Shown here piece after piece: positions 28,938 through 37,830 of a stretch of 64,000 nt of DNA. Under the pieces are notes generated by a model. It searched no databases. It had not been told where the DNA came from and saw nothing but the letters and a program-made list of their open reading frames with translations. This DNA comes from Marinobacter sp. ATCH36. GTDB lineage: Bacteria; Pseudomonadota; Gammaproteobacteria; Pseudomonadales; Oleiphilaceae. The position numbers and the translations under genes were made by a program. Numbering within the stretch: position 1 is the first letter of the stretch; each line of letters begins with the position of its first letter. The stretch covers positions 1,116,001-1,180,000 of the forward strand of contig NZ_JAMJPL010000001.1 in NCBI RefSeq assembly GCF_023555055.1. Direction: 5' to 3'.

Positions 28938-29034
28938 TGGCGGTCGGGACTGGTTAACAACTCTGAAGTCGCAGCAGCAGGGAGTTTGTCGATACTTCTG
29001 GTGATCCCGGGGACGGGATCATGGAGGAGAAAAC

Positions 29035-30654
29035 ATGAAAAGAACGGCATGGAAATATCTGTCTGTTCGTTTTGGCAGGCTCGCTGTGCATGTTGCACTG
29101 GCCGGGGCATTAATTTGCTCCGGCCTTTCTGTTTATGGGGCCGGGCGCCCGCCCGCCACGGCTGACCACAGTAAGTTTGAAACGCTGAAAGGCCCCTTCG
29201 AAAATGCCCAGGCGGTCACGGAAGCCTGCCTGGGCTGCCATACCGAAGCCGGCGCGCAGCTTCGTGAAACCACGCACTGGACCTGGACCTACGAACACCC
29301 CGAAACCGGCCAGACACTTGGTAAAAGCGAGGTCATTAACAGCTACTGCGGGATGGCCATCACCAACGAGCCACGTTGCACCTCATGCCATGTGGGCTAT
29401 GGCTGGGAAGACATGAGACAGTCACCGCCAACCGCAGACAACGCTGTCGATTGTCTCGTGTGTCATGACACCACCGGGGATTACTGGAAGTTTCCCACCC
29501 TTGCCGGTCATCCTACAGACAAGCCCCGGGAATGGCCCAAGGGTAGCGGCAAGGTGGTTCAGCCACCGGATCTGCAAACCATCGCGCAGAACGTCGGTGC
29601 CAGTGGCCGCGCCAACTGCGGCAGCTGTCATTTCTATGGCGGCGGCGGTGATGGCGTTAAACACGGAGACCTGGACTCCTCTCTGGTGGACCCACCGCGG
29701 ACGCTGGACGTTCACATGTCACCTGAAGGATTGGATTTTGCCTGTGCCGACTGCCACACCAGCTGGGGCCACAAGGTAGCCGGCAGCCGCTACCAGGTTA
29801 ACGCTGCCGACACCCTGGGTATCGATGTGCCCGGGCACACCGATTTCAGCCGCGCCAGCTGCCAGTCCTGCCACGGCGACTCGCCGCATCCGCAACAGAA
29901 GCTCAACGACCATGTCGATACCCTGGCCTGCCAGACCTGTCATGTACCCGAATTCGCTCGAGGCGGAGTGCCGACAAAAGTCTGGTGGGACTGGTCCACG
30001 GCCGGCCGCCTGGATGGGGAAGGTCAGCCAATTACCGAGTACGACGAGCATGGCCATCCCAGCTATCTGAGCGAAAAAGGGGATTTCCGGCACGGCGAAA
30101 ATGTGGTGCCCACCTACGCCTGGTTTGACGGCACGGTGAAATACACTCTGGTGGACGAAAAACTTGACGTGAACCATCCTCCGGTTGAAATAAACCGCGT
30201 TGAGGGCAGCCCGGATGATCCCGGCTCCCGTATCTGGCCGTTCAAGGTGATGGAGGGCAAGCAGCCCTATGACACCGAGCGTGAAACTCTGCTGGCCACC
30301 CACGTATTCGGCGCCGACGATACCTCCCTGTGGAGTAACTTCAGTTGGCCGAAAGCGCTGCAGGCGGGTAGTGAGATGTCAGGTATGCCCTTCAGCGGCA
30401 GCTACGACTTTATCGAAACCACCATGCACTGGCCCATCACTCACATGGTACCTCCTGCAGAAATGGCGCTGGATTGTGCCTCCTGCCATGCCAGCAACAG
30501 CCGTCTGGCGGGCCTTCCCGGAATCTATATGCCGGGGCATAACGGCAATATCTGGCTGGATCGCATCGGCTGGCTGCTGGTAGCACTCACTCTGGCGGGC
30601 GTGGTGCTTCATGGGGTGATGCGGATTGTGCTGAAAGGGAGGAAACCGTCATGA
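29035..30654 (+). CDS. Octaheme cytochrome c, tetrathionate reductase (Otr) family
   Basis: A 539-residue exported cytochrome with exactly eight CxxCH sites, in order CLGCH, CTSCH, CLVCH, CGSCH, CADCH, CQSCH, CQTCH and CASCH. An N-terminal signal sequence and a C-terminal transmembrane helix (WLLVALTLAGVVLHGVMRIV) place it on the periplasmic face, anchored. Shewanella OTR reduces tetrathionate, nitrite and hydroxylamine in vitro; direction and true substrate here are open. CHDTTGDYWKF resembles the OTR heme region that supplies a Lys ligand. The gene overlaps the cytochrome b gene by four bases, so the pair probably forms a quinone-linked complex. Confidence 0.92.
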   Translation: MKRTAWKYLSVRFGRLAVHVALAGALICSGLSVYGAGRPPATADHSKFETLKGPFENAQAVTEACLGCHTEAGAQLRETTHWTWTYEHPETGQTLGKSEVINSYCGMAITNEPRCTSCHVGYGWEDMRQSPPTADNAVDCLVCHDTTGDYWKFPTLAGHPTDKPREWPKGSGKVVQPPDLQTIAQNVGASGRANCGSCHFYGGGGDGVKHGDLDSSLVDPPRTLDVHMSPEGLDFACADCHTSWGHKVAGSRYQVNAADTLGIDVPGHTDFSRASCQSCHGDSPHPQQKLNDHVDTLACQTCHVPEFARGGVPTKVWWDWSTAGRLDGEGQPITEYDEHGHPSYLSEKGDFRHGENVVPTYAWFDGTVKYTLVDEKLDVNHPPVEINRVEGSPDDPGSRIWPFKVMEGKQPYDTERETLLATHVFGADDTSLWSNFSWPKALQAGSEMSGMPFSGSYDFIETTMHWPITHMVPPAEMALDCASCHASNSRLAGLPGIYMPGHNGNIWLDRIGWLLVALTLAGVVLHGVMRIVLKGRKPS

Positions 30655-31253
30655 GCCGGGTCATGATCTATAAACGATTCGAGCGGTTCTGGCACTGGTT
30701 CCAGGCACTGCTGATCTTCGCCTTGCTGTTTACCGGCTTCGAGATTCACGGCAGTTATTCCGTTCTCGGTTTCGGAGAGGCTGCCCGGCTGCATACCCTG
30801 GCTGCCTGGGCATTGATCGTTCTGTGGTTATTCGCCATTTTCTGGCATATCACCACTGGCGAGTGGCGCCAGTACATTCCGACGAAGAGCGGGCTGTTTG
30901 CGGTGACGCACTATTACCTCATTGGCACATTTACCGGTGCAGAACACCCATACCGGAAAACCACCCGGGCCAAGCACAATCCGCTGCAACGGCTGGCATA
31001 CCTGTTTTTCAAGCTGATGATTACACCGGTTATCTGGCTTACCGGCCTGCTTTACCTGTTCTATAACGACTGGCCCGCAACGCTTGCAGGCGTGCTGGAA
31101 CTGGAGACGGTGGCGCTGGTTCACACCGCAGCCGCCTTTGCCATGCTGATCTTTATTATTGCACATGTGTACATGGCAACCATGGGCCCGAAGCTGACCA
31201 GCCTGATCAAACCCATGGTCACCGGCTACGAAGACCTCGAAGATACCCGCTAA
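30651..31253 (+). CDS. Membrane cytochrome b (b561/thiosulfate reductase type)
   Basis: A 200-residue integral membrane protein with four to five hydrophobic helices and His residues spaced for two b hemes: RFWHWFQALLIFALL, FWHITTGEW, LVHTAAAFA and FIIAHVYMA. Such subunits move electrons between the quinone pool and a periplasmic partner. The four-base overlap with the octaheme cytochrome gene makes that protein the obvious partner. Confidence 0.88.
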   Translation: MSRVMIYKRFERFWHWFQALLIFALLFTGFEIHGSYSVLGFGEAARLHTLAAWALIVLWLFAIFWHITTGEWRQYIPTKSGLFAVTHYYLIGTFTGAEHPYRKTTRAKHNPLQRLAYLFFKLMITPVIWLTGLLYLFYNDWPATLAGVLELETVALVHTAAAFAMLIFIIAHVYMATMGPKLTSLIKPMVTGYEDLEDTR

Positions 31254-31292
31254 TCCTCGATGCAGATCGCCTGGGCATTCCGCAAGACAAGA

Positions 31293-31736
31293 TCAGAATG
31301 TGAACGTACGCATCTCCGAATTCAGCATCTGGCCAGCCATCTCCGGCGGCATGGCAACACCAACGCCATCAATCAGATCATCTTTGCTGTAGTCACTGTT
31401 GGGCAGGTAAAGCGCGCAGACTTTTGCTTCACCACCCTGCTTGAGCAGACCGCGCAGCATCTGGCCGGGAGTAACGTCTTTCGGCTTGAGTGCCGGTGCT
31501 TCATAGGATTTCAGCGCCAGATCACCGGCCTTGTCACACAGAAGCACATTCACCTTGGCTCCTTGCCCGGCCATGGTATTGGACAGCACCATCGCCATAC
31601 CCTGGGTCTGCAGTGAATCACTGGATAGGATTACCAGAACTTCTTCAATGGTGCCCTTGTGGTTATCAGCATGAGCGCTGAATGGCGCAAGTGCGATCAT
31701 AGCGGCGACCGCCATCGCTTTGAACGATTTGATCAT
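31293..31736 (-). CDS. Periplasmic DsrE/DsrF-like protein
   Basis: A 147-residue exported protein with a signal peptide (MIKSFKAMAVAAMIALAPFS, cut after AHA) and a DsrE-like fold: IEEVLVILSSDSLQTQGMAM, NVLLCDKAGDLAL, KVCALYLPN. Two cysteines are present (LLCDK and KVCAL). Family members carry or bind sulfur as persulfide, so this is a likely periplasmic sulfur carrier. It is convergent with the cytochrome b gene and lies downstream of the persulfide dioxygenase-like gene on the same strand, beyond a terminator. Confidence 0.82.
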   Translation of the reverse strand: MIKSFKAMAVAAMIALAPFSAHADNHKGTIEEVLVILSSDSLQTQGMAMVLSNTMAGQGAKVNVLLCDKAGDLALKSYEAPALKPKDVTPGQMLRGLLKQGGEAKVCALYLPNSDYSKDDLIDGVGVAMPPEMAGQMLNSEMRTFTF

Positions 31737-31848
31737 GGGTAAGGCTCCTTCTTCAGTTGATCGATAGATTTCACGTCCAGATTAAGCCGCCGCCGAGTCA
31801 TCTTCAGTGACAAAGTCACTTTCGCGTCCATTATCCCGGTCTGGCCAG

Positions 31849-31879
31849 AAAAAAGCCGGGCTCTGGGGCCCGGCAAAAA
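31849..31879 (-). terminator. Terminator after the persulfide dioxygenase-like gene
   Basis: On the minus strand GCCGGGC-CCCA-GAGCCCGGC is followed by TTTTTT. It lies directly downstream of the beta-lactamase-fold gene ending at 31907 and isolates it from the DsrE-like gene. Confidence 0.85.
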
Positions 31880-31906
31880 GGGTTGTATTCGGTTAATGCC
31901 TGGGTG

Positions 31907-32815
31907 CTACTCCCAGGCAGCACCCTCCAGAGCATCAAGAGGAATCTTAAGATAACGCTTGCCGTTGGCCTCGGGCTCCGGCAACCGTCCACCACGGGTA
32001 TTCACCTGGAGCGCATGCAGGATCAGCTTCGGCATCGGCAATTCGCTGTCACGTTCATTGCGCAGGTGCACGTACTGTTCTCCCGTGGTGTTGGCCAGGT
32101 GCTTGTTGGCCTGCTTCTGCTCTCGCACAGTGCTCTCCCATTGGGGATCGCGGCCACCGGGCATGTAATCGTGGCCGGTGAATAGGCGGGTATCTTCCGG
32201 CAGCGCCAGAATACCCTGGATGGACTCCCACAGCTGATGGGCATCCCCACCCGGGAAATCGGCACGGGCCGTTCCGAAATCCGGCTGGAAAATAGTGTCG
32301 TGTACGAACGCCGCGTCGCCGATTACGTAGGTGATCGAGGCCAGGGTATGACCGGGAGAAAACATGATCCGGCCCTTCAGTTCGCCCACCCGGAACTCAT
32401 CGCCTGCGCGGAACAGGTGATCCCACTGGGAGCCGTCGGCAGGAAAGTCCGGCCAGTTATAAATGCCTTTCCAGAGTTCCTGGACTCCGGTTACATAGCC
32501 ACCAATTGCTGTTGGAGCACCGGTCTTTTCCTTCAGATACTGTGCGGCCGAAAAGTGGTCGGCGTGGGGGTGCGTATCCAGGACCCACTGCACTGAAAAA
32601 CCCTGTTCGCGAACATACGCCAGCAGCTCGTCCGCATGGTGTGTTGCTGTAGCACCGGATTTTTCATCGTAGTCCAGAACCGGGTCGATGATGATGCACT
32701 GTCTCGTCGCAGGGTCGCTGACTACGTACTGAACACTGAAAGTACGCGGATCGAAAAAGCCCGCCACATCCGGGGTTCCCGGTCTGGTTGCTGGGGAATT
32801 CTGGGAAATGTTCAT
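31907..32815 (-). CDS. MBL-fold hydrolase, persulfide dioxygenase-like (Blh/ETHE1 group)
   Basis: A 302-residue metallo-beta-lactamase-fold protein. Metal ligands: DTHPHADHFSA (HxHxDH), FSPGHTLAS and the Asp in FVHDTIF. This group includes ETHE1-like sulfur dioxygenases, which oxidise glutathione persulfide to sulfite, and Blh. Being divergent from sqr, whose product is sulfane sulfur, supports persulfide oxidation. ATG 32815 is chosen since AGGAGGGC stands before it; a start ten codons earlier is less likely. Confidence 0.87.
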   Translation of the reverse strand: MNISQNSPATRPGTPDVAGFFDPRTFSVQYVVSDPATRQCIIIDPVLDYDEKSGATATHHADELLAYVREQGFSVQWVLDTHPHADHFSAAQYLKEKTGAPTAIGGYVTGVQELWKGIYNWPDFPADGSQWDHLFRAGDEFRVGELKGRIMFSPGHTLASITYVIGDAAFVHDTIFQPDFGTARADFPGGDAHQLWESIQGILALPEDTRLFTGHDYMPGGRDPQWESTVREQKQANKHLANTTGEQYVHLRNERDSELPMPKLILHALQVNTRGGRLPEPEANGKRYLKIPLDALEGAAWE

Positions 32816-32879
32816 CAGTGCGCCCTCCTTATCGTCTGAAAGCACTTGGGTGTGATGTTATTGTTATTAGGATATAGCT

Positions 32880-32899
32880 ATTAGTTTTAATTTTCTAAT
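32880..32899. repeat. Inverted repeat ATTAG-N10-CTAAT in the divergent sqr/blh promoter region
   Basis: A 20-base AT-rich inverted repeat in the 280-base region between the two divergent sulfur genes. Shape and base composition resemble operators of sulfide-responsive ArsR-type repressors (BigR/SqrR), but no such regulator gene is in the window and the match is only visual. Confidence 0.4.
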
Positions 32900-33095
32900 T
32901 GAGCAGACGAATACGAATAATGCCATAAAGCTATCGGTTTTGTGGCGATAATTGCGGAAAACTATTTATACGAATCTAGGGTAGCGCTCGGGCTGATGAT
33001 ATGCATAAATAATCTAACGATAGAACCTTTGGTTTGGTAGGCTTTGATTTATCTCAAGCGTTACAAGCACCATACAAAGACAAGAGGTTCGATGC

Positions 33096-34367
33096 ATGAT
33101 CAGTAATACAACAACACCCAAAGGCGAACTCAAAACCCATACGGTCCTGATCGTCGGCGGTGGGGCCGCCGGTATTTCCGTCGCGGCCAGCCTTCACAAA
33201 CGGGACCGGAATCTTGATATAGCCATCATTGAACCCGCTACCAGGCACCACTACCAACCTGGCTGGACCATGGTCGGCGGTGGCGTTTTCCGGCCGGAAG
33301 TTACCTCCAAAGCCATGTCGGAAGTGATGCCGAAATTTGTCTCGTGGTACCAGAAGGCTGTAACAGCCGTAAATCAGGATACCAACCAGGTCGTTCTGGA
33401 TGATGGCTCATCCATTGAGTACAACGCGCTGGTGCTGGCCCCGGGGCTGGAACTGAACTGGGGTGGTATTGATGGTCTTGAAGCGGCGCTCGGCTCGAAC
33501 GGAGTCACATCGAACTATCGTGAGGGCATGGCCAGTTACACCTGGGATATGGTGCAGAATCTCAAGCAGGGTCGTGCGCTGTTCAGTCAGCCACCGATGC
33601 CGATCAAGTGCGCCGGCGCACCCCAGAAGGCCATGTACCTGTCTGCGGATTACTGGCTCCGGCATGGTGTACTGAACAACCTGGACATCCAGTTTCACAA
33701 TGCCGGGGCGGTGCTGTTTGGCGTTGCGGATTATGTGCCTGCTCTGGAAACCTATATTGAGAAATACGGTATCGACCTGAACTTCCAGAGTACTCTGGTC
33801 GCCGTTAACGGCCCCGCCAGAACCGCTGTCTTCCGCAGTGCCGATGGGGACGGCAACAGCCAGGAACGGGAAGTGGAATTCGATATGCTTCACGCGGTTC
33901 CGCCCCAGCGGGCTCCCGGGTTTATCCGTGAATCAGTGCTGGCCAATGAGGGCGGCTGGCTCGACCTGGAGGACGACACCCTGCGCCACAAAACCCACCC
34001 CAACATTTTCGGCCTTGGGGATGTCAGCGGAACCGGCAATGCCAAAACAGCTGCAGCGGTTCGCAAACAGGCGCCGGTTGTTGCTGAAAACCTTGTTGCC
34101 AGCCTGCGTGGTGAACCGCTGCGCGCGGCTTATCTGGGTTATGGCTCTTGCCCCCTGACGGTAGAGAACGGCAAAATTGTGTTGGCGGAGTTCGGTTACG
34201 GCGGCGTTTTGCAGCCCAGCTTCCCCAAGTGGATCAACGACGGTACCAAGGCCACCAGAGCGGCCTGGTGGCTGAAAGCAAAGCAGTTGCCCGCGCTATA
34301 CTGGCATGGAATGCTGAAAGGACACGAGTGGCTGGCCAAGCCTGCGGTTCGCTCAACCACTGACTGA
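33096..34367 (+). CDS. sqr: Sulfide:quinone oxidoreductase
   Basis: Flavoprotein of 423 residues that oxidises sulfide to sulfane sulfur and reduces quinone at the inner membrane. The FAD motif VLIVGGGAAGISVAASL is at residues 17-33, HYQPGWTMVGGG follows, and the two redox cysteines are C172 (PIKCAGAPQ) and C352 (YGSCPLTV), the arrangement of SQRs with two conserved Cys (type II-like). The C-terminal FIRES and IFGLGD segments complete the fold. It is transcribed divergently from the persulfide dioxygenase-like gene, giving a sulfide-to-sulfite route. Confidence 0.92.
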   Translation: MISNTTTPKGELKTHTVLIVGGGAAGISVAASLHKRDRNLDIAIIEPATRHHYQPGWTMVGGGVFRPEVTSKAMSEVMPKFVSWYQKAVTAVNQDTNQVVLDDGSSIEYNALVLAPGLELNWGGIDGLEAALGSNGVTSNYREGMASYTWDMVQNLKQGRALFSQPPMPIKCAGAPQKAMYLSADYWLRHGVLNNLDIQFHNAGAVLFGVADYVPALETYIEKYGIDLNFQSTLVAVNGPARTAVFRSADGDGNSQEREVEFDMLHAVPPQRAPGFIRESVLANEGGWLDLEDDTLRHKTHPNIFGLGDVSGTGNAKTAAAVRKQAPVVAENLVASLRGEPLRAAYLGYGSCPLTVENGKIVLAEFGYGGVLQPSFPKWINDGTKATRAAWWLKAKQLPALYWHGMLKGHEWLAKPAVRSTTD

Positions 34368-34416
34368 AGTGGTCTTGCTGCACAATGGCCCGCGCCACAG
34401 ATAAGGGGGCGATTTC

Positions 34417-35097
34417 ATGTGCGGCCGTTTTAACGTGAGTGACGATCCTCTTGTACAGGGGCTCCTGGAGGAACTTGGTGTTCCTCTGCGAATAGAGCCC
34501 CGCTTTAACATCGCTCCGGGCGCGAGAGCGCAGATCGTTTACGAAACGATCCAGGGAAGAACCCTCCAGGACGCTATCTGGTCATTGCTTATCGAGTCTA
34601 AACCAGACGCCAGCGGTTACCGCCCCTCACCAAAATACAGTACGTTCAATGCCCGCTCCGGAAGCCTGGGAAGCAGCCCGCTCTGGAAAAAACGCTTCCA
34701 CGCTCAGCGCGCCATCATCCCGGCCAGCGGCTTTCATGAATGGACCGGAGAGAAAGGGCATAAGCAGTGCTACAACATTCATCCCGTTAACAGGGCCATA
34801 GCGTTTGCCGGCCTCTATGAGCTCTGGGACTTCCAGGGCGATGTTGTTCCATCATTCACCATCATTACCCTACCACCACATCCCCGGTTCAGTCATATTC
34901 ATCCGAAAAGCATCCCCCTGATGCTAAGGCCGGACGATTTCGACATGTGGCTGGACCCACACCTGACCAATACTGATCCGCTGCAGCACCTGCTGAAAAC
35001 CAGCATCCGAGAGCCGTTGTTGGTGGAACCCATTAAATCACCGGCCACTCTCGAAAAAACAGGGCAGGGGGAGGAGGTTGCGGCGGATAAGTTGTGA
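34417..35097 (+). CDS. SOS response-associated peptidase, YedK/HMCES
   Basis: SRAP-domain protein of 226 residues that makes a covalent thiazolidine bond with abasic sites in single-stranded DNA. The catalytic Cys2 is at the extreme N-terminus (MCGRFN), the Asn in RFNIAPG, the Glu in PASGFHEW and the His in HIHPKSIPLML. I see no LexA box of CTG-N10-CAG form in the short space before the start. Confidence 0.92.
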   Translation: MCGRFNVSDDPLVQGLLEELGVPLRIEPRFNIAPGARAQIVYETIQGRTLQDAIWSLLIESKPDASGYRPSPKYSTFNARSGSLGSSPLWKKRFHAQRAIIPASGFHEWTGEKGHKQCYNIHPVNRAIAFAGLYELWDFQGDVVPSFTIITLPPHPRFSHIHPKSIPLMLRPDDFDMWLDPHLTNTDPLQHLLKTSIREPLLVEPIKSPATLEKTGQGEEVAADKL

Positions 35098-35120
35098 CTT
35101 CGGCTGGAACAGTGAGCCAT

Positions 35121-35150
35121 AAAAAGAGCCCCTGAAATCAGGGGCTCTTT
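35121..35150 (-). terminator. Terminator of tmRNA
   Basis: Perfect inverted repeat AGAGCCCCTGA/TCAGGGGCTCT. On the minus strand it is followed by TTTTT and lies eight bases past the tmRNA 3' end; the plus strand also ends in TTT, so it may serve the peptidase gene too. Confidence 0.88.
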
Positions 35151-35158
35151 CGGTTGGT

Positions 35159-35522
35159 TGGTGGAGACGGCGGGAATTGAACCCGCGTCCGCCAGTACTC
35201 AGCCTTGAGGTCTACATGTTTAGCGTCTCTCTATTGATTTAAGTTCAAGCGACCCGAGAGTCAGGGTGCAAGAACCGAGCTCTTTAAATCTTAGCCTTTA
35301 ACCAGTGAGCTCTGGATAAAGGAGCATCCCGTAAGCGATGACGTCCTGAGATGTAGCTCTGGGCTACGGGCGACCCAGTCAGGACGACTAGCAGCTTACG
35401 CTGCTAGTGCGTAGTTTTCGTCGTTTGCGACTATTGCGTTGCAGCTTTGGATTAACGAGATTCGCTGCCATCTCGACATGCACCCAAGGGTTCGCCACCG
35501 GCGTCGAAGCCATGTCGTCCCC
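35159..35522 (-). ncRNA. ssrA: tmRNA (transfer-messenger RNA)
   Basis: 364-nucleotide tmRNA that rescues stalled ribosomes. The 5' end GGGGACGACAUGGCUUCGAC and the 3' end with GAAUUGAACCCGCGUCCGCC region and CCACCA form the tRNA-like domain. The tag frame (35428 down to 35396, resume codon GCA) encodes ANDENYALAA and a UAA stop. Its protein partner SmpB is encoded 1.6 kb away at 37172-37651. Confidence 0.97.
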
Positions 35523-35530
35523 TTATGCTC

Positions 35531-35560
35531 AGTATATGTGTCCGGTTCGCCGGACTTCAA
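35531..35560 (-). promoter_or_regulatory. Sigma-70 promoter of ssrA with an inverted repeat in the spacer
   Basis: On the minus strand TTGAAG, an 18-base spacer, and TATACT, with the tmRNA 5' G eight bases after the -10. The spacer holds the perfect inverted repeat GTCCGG-CGAA-CCGGAC (35540-35555), which could be a regulator site or structural. Confidence 0.75.
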
Positions 35561-35603
35561 GGTTTGTTTGTTGTTGTTTTGTGCTTTCGGCCTGTAATTC
35601 TAC

Positions 35604-37031
35604 CTACGCCACTTCCCCTGTCTTGTGTCCGGAACCGCCTTGTCGGCCTGCCAGCGCCGCGTGATTCAGGGCCTGGAAGCTTTGCCGGAAATAATCCATC
35701 ACCGCATTCGGGTCGGCGTGGATGGCTTTGTCGACGGTAATGCCGAACTGAACGGTGCCGGCGTAACTGAGGATGCTCATGCCGATGCCGATATTACCGC
35801 TCTGGGGCACCCAGCACATCGGTTGGGTCAGCTTGCTGCCAGCCAGGTATAGGGCCTCTTTTGGTCCCGGAACGTTGGTCAGTACGGCAGACGCCTTGTT
35901 GCTGAGCAGGTTCAATGCGCGTCGTTCCACGAAGTCGGGGCCACGGCCGAACAAATCCAGAAGGCTGTAGGTGACTTGGGCCTGGTAGGACCGTTTAAGC
36001 CGGTTCATGTTCTCCTGTACCTGTCGGAAGCACATCAGCGGGTCCATAACTTCCACCGGCAGGGTAACCAACAACAGGCCGAACTTGTTGCCAAGGGTTT
36101 CTATGGGTTGATCAAGAGGCCGCAGGTTGAATGGAACGGCAACGCGGATTCCGCATTCAGGGACAGGTTCCTTGTGCGCGGCAAAGTGCCGTTGTAAAGC
36201 CCCGGTGACCGTGCAGAGCAGCACATCGTTTACGGTGCCGCCCAGGGCCTTGGCGCAGGCCTTTACGTCTGCCAGGTCTAGAGGGTCTGCCCAGGCCACT
36301 TGTTTGCGACCGGAAAGTGGCTCTTTCAGCCCGGTTCTGGGTTCAACGGGGGCGAGGCCTAGCTTGATAAGGTCCATTGCCACGGCACTGGCTGTCGATG
36401 CCAGCTTGAGGGGATAGTTGGGCTCTTCCCGAACGGACTGAATGAACAGCTTGCCCTGATTTGTGGCGGTCTGGACGTTGTCCACTACGCGATGAAGCAA
36501 TTGTTGGATCGCGGATCTCTGGCTAGGTTTTGAGCGATGCTGCGACGCAACCTTGCTTAGTCTGGGCTCAGGCGTTTTATCCGTCAGTGACAACATGACC
36601 CGGACCAGTGAGATGCCATCAGCAATACAATGGTGGATGCGAATCAGCAGCGCGGCGCCGCCCTCATAGTTGTCTATGTAATGCATCTGCCAGAGGGGTT
36701 GGCGGAAATCCAGTGCGGTGCTGTTCATGTCGCTGACCAGTTTCTGGAGCTCGGCCTTGTCGGCTTTGCCCGGCAGGGCGATCTGGTGGAGGTGGTTGTC
36801 CAGGTCGAAAAGGGGGTCGTCCTGCCAGTAGGCCCGGTCGCCGATTTCCACAACCTTTTGCCGGAAGCGGTCGAAGCACAGGAAACGTTTCTCAATCGTG
36901 TGCCTGAGGCGGTTCATGGAAACAGGGCGTTCCAGCATCCACACGCCGCAAATCATCATGTGGTTCTGGGGTGTGTCCATTCGGAGCCAGGCGTGGTCAA
37001 CGGCAGACATTGGTGTTTGTTTGGGTGACAT
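35604..37031 (-). CDS. Wax ester synthase/acyl-CoA:diacylglycerol acyltransferase (WS/DGAT)
   Basis: Bifunctional acyltransferase of 475 residues that makes wax esters or triacylglycerol for storage. The catalytic HHxxxDG motif is HHCIADG at residues 133-139; the second family landmark GGTVNDVLLCTVTGAL and PLDQPIETLGNKFGLL are present. I place the start at ATG 37031 (MSPKQTPMSAVDHAWLRMD), which has a GGGAGAG site; six upstream residues are possible. Wax ester synthases of this kind are typical of Marinobacter, which supports the taxonomic reading. Confidence 0.93.
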   Translation of the reverse strand: MSPKQTPMSAVDHAWLRMDTPQNHMMICGVWMLERPVSMNRLRHTIEKRFLCFDRFRQKVVEIGDRAYWQDDPLFDLDNHLHQIALPGKADKAELQKLVSDMNSTALDFRQPLWQMHYIDNYEGGAALLIRIHHCIADGISLVRVMLSLTDKTPEPRLSKVASQHRSKPSQRSAIQQLLHRVVDNVQTATNQGKLFIQSVREEPNYPLKLASTASAVAMDLIKLGLAPVEPRTGLKEPLSGRKQVAWADPLDLADVKACAKALGGTVNDVLLCTVTGALQRHFAAHKEPVPECGIRVAVPFNLRPLDQPIETLGNKFGLLLVTLPVEVMDPLMCFRQVQENMNRLKRSYQAQVTYSLLDLFGRGPDFVERRALNLLSNKASAVLTNVPGPKEALYLAGSKLTQPMCWVPQSGNIGIGMSILSYAGTVQFGITVDKAIHADPNAVMDYFRQSFQALNHAALAGRQGGSGHKTGEVA

Positions 37032-37117
37032 AAGCTCTCCCTTTGCCATGCACCGGAATTCCCGAGTATAGGCCTGTTGGAAATCTGAACAAAGAGAGTG
37101 AGTATGCGACAGATCAG

Positions 37118-37143
37118 CTGACGCCGGCCATGACCGGCGTCAG
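37118..37143. repeat. Hairpin between smpB and the WS/DGAT gene
   Basis: Inverted repeat CTGACGCCGG-CCATGA-CCGGCGTCAG, 29 bases past the smpB stop. It lacks a convincing T-run on the minus strand, so it may be a weak terminator or RNA-stabilising stem. Confidence 0.5.
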
Positions 37144-37171
37144 ATTATTTGTGATTGGTGGGGTGTCGGAA

Positions 37172-37651
37172 TCAGACGTTGTTTTCGCGGAGTATGCGCT
37201 GTTTCTGGCGGTTCCAGTCCCTTTCCTTCTCAGTGGCACGCTTGTCGAAGAGTTTTTTGCCTTTCACCAGGGCGATTTCGCACTTTACCTTGTTCTTCTT
37301 CCAGTACAGCGCCAGCGGAATACAGGTATAGCCGGCCTGGTTCACCTTGCCCACGATCTTGCCGATTTCCTTGGCATGCAATAGCAGCTTGCGAGTACGG
37401 GTCGGGTCTGCAATCACGTGGGTTGAGGCGGTGATCAGTGGTGTGAAGTGGGAGCCGAGCAGCCAGGCTTCGCCATCCTTCAACAACACGTAGGCATCCG
37501 TCAGTTGCGCCTTACCAGCACGAAGGGACTTCACTTCCCAGCCCAGCAGAGCCAGGCCGGCCTCGAAGCGTTCCTCGATGTGGTATTCGTGTTTTGCCTT
37601 TTTGTTCAGGGCAATGGTGGCGCTTGGTGCGCCGGGTTTCTTCTTGCTCAT
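37172..37651 (-). CDS. smpB: SsrA-binding protein SmpB
   Basis: A 159-residue RNA-binding protein needed for tmRNA to enter stalled ribosomes. Family features: [32 protein letters not shown] near the N-terminus and the basic C-terminal tail ([20 protein letters not shown]), which reaches into the mRNA channel. It shares the locus with ssrA. Confidence 0.97.
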   Translation of the reverse strand: MSKKKPGAPSATIALNKKAKHEYHIEERFEAGLALLGWEVKSLRAGKAQLTDAYVLLKDGEAWLLGSHFTPLITASTHVIADPTRTRKLLLHAKEIGKIVGKVNQAGYTCIPLALYWKKNKVKCEIALVKGKKLFDKRATEKERDWNRQKQRILRENNV

Positions 37652-37830
37652 GAATCGATGATCCGGAGTCGGACAAGGAATTTACCGGGCGTAATCATGC
37701 CGGAAAAGCGCGCATTGTAGCTCAGTAGTGCCAGATCGGTCACGAAATCGGCGTGATTGGCTGTACCGATGGTCGTATGGGCCGCAATTACTCCGCTACA
37801 ATGTCTTTTCAGATGTCGTCAGGGAATGGA

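Noticed and set aside
32943..32955. TGGC...TTGC pair before sqr as a sigma-54 promoter
   Set aside because: Spacing is five bases between the elements instead of seven.
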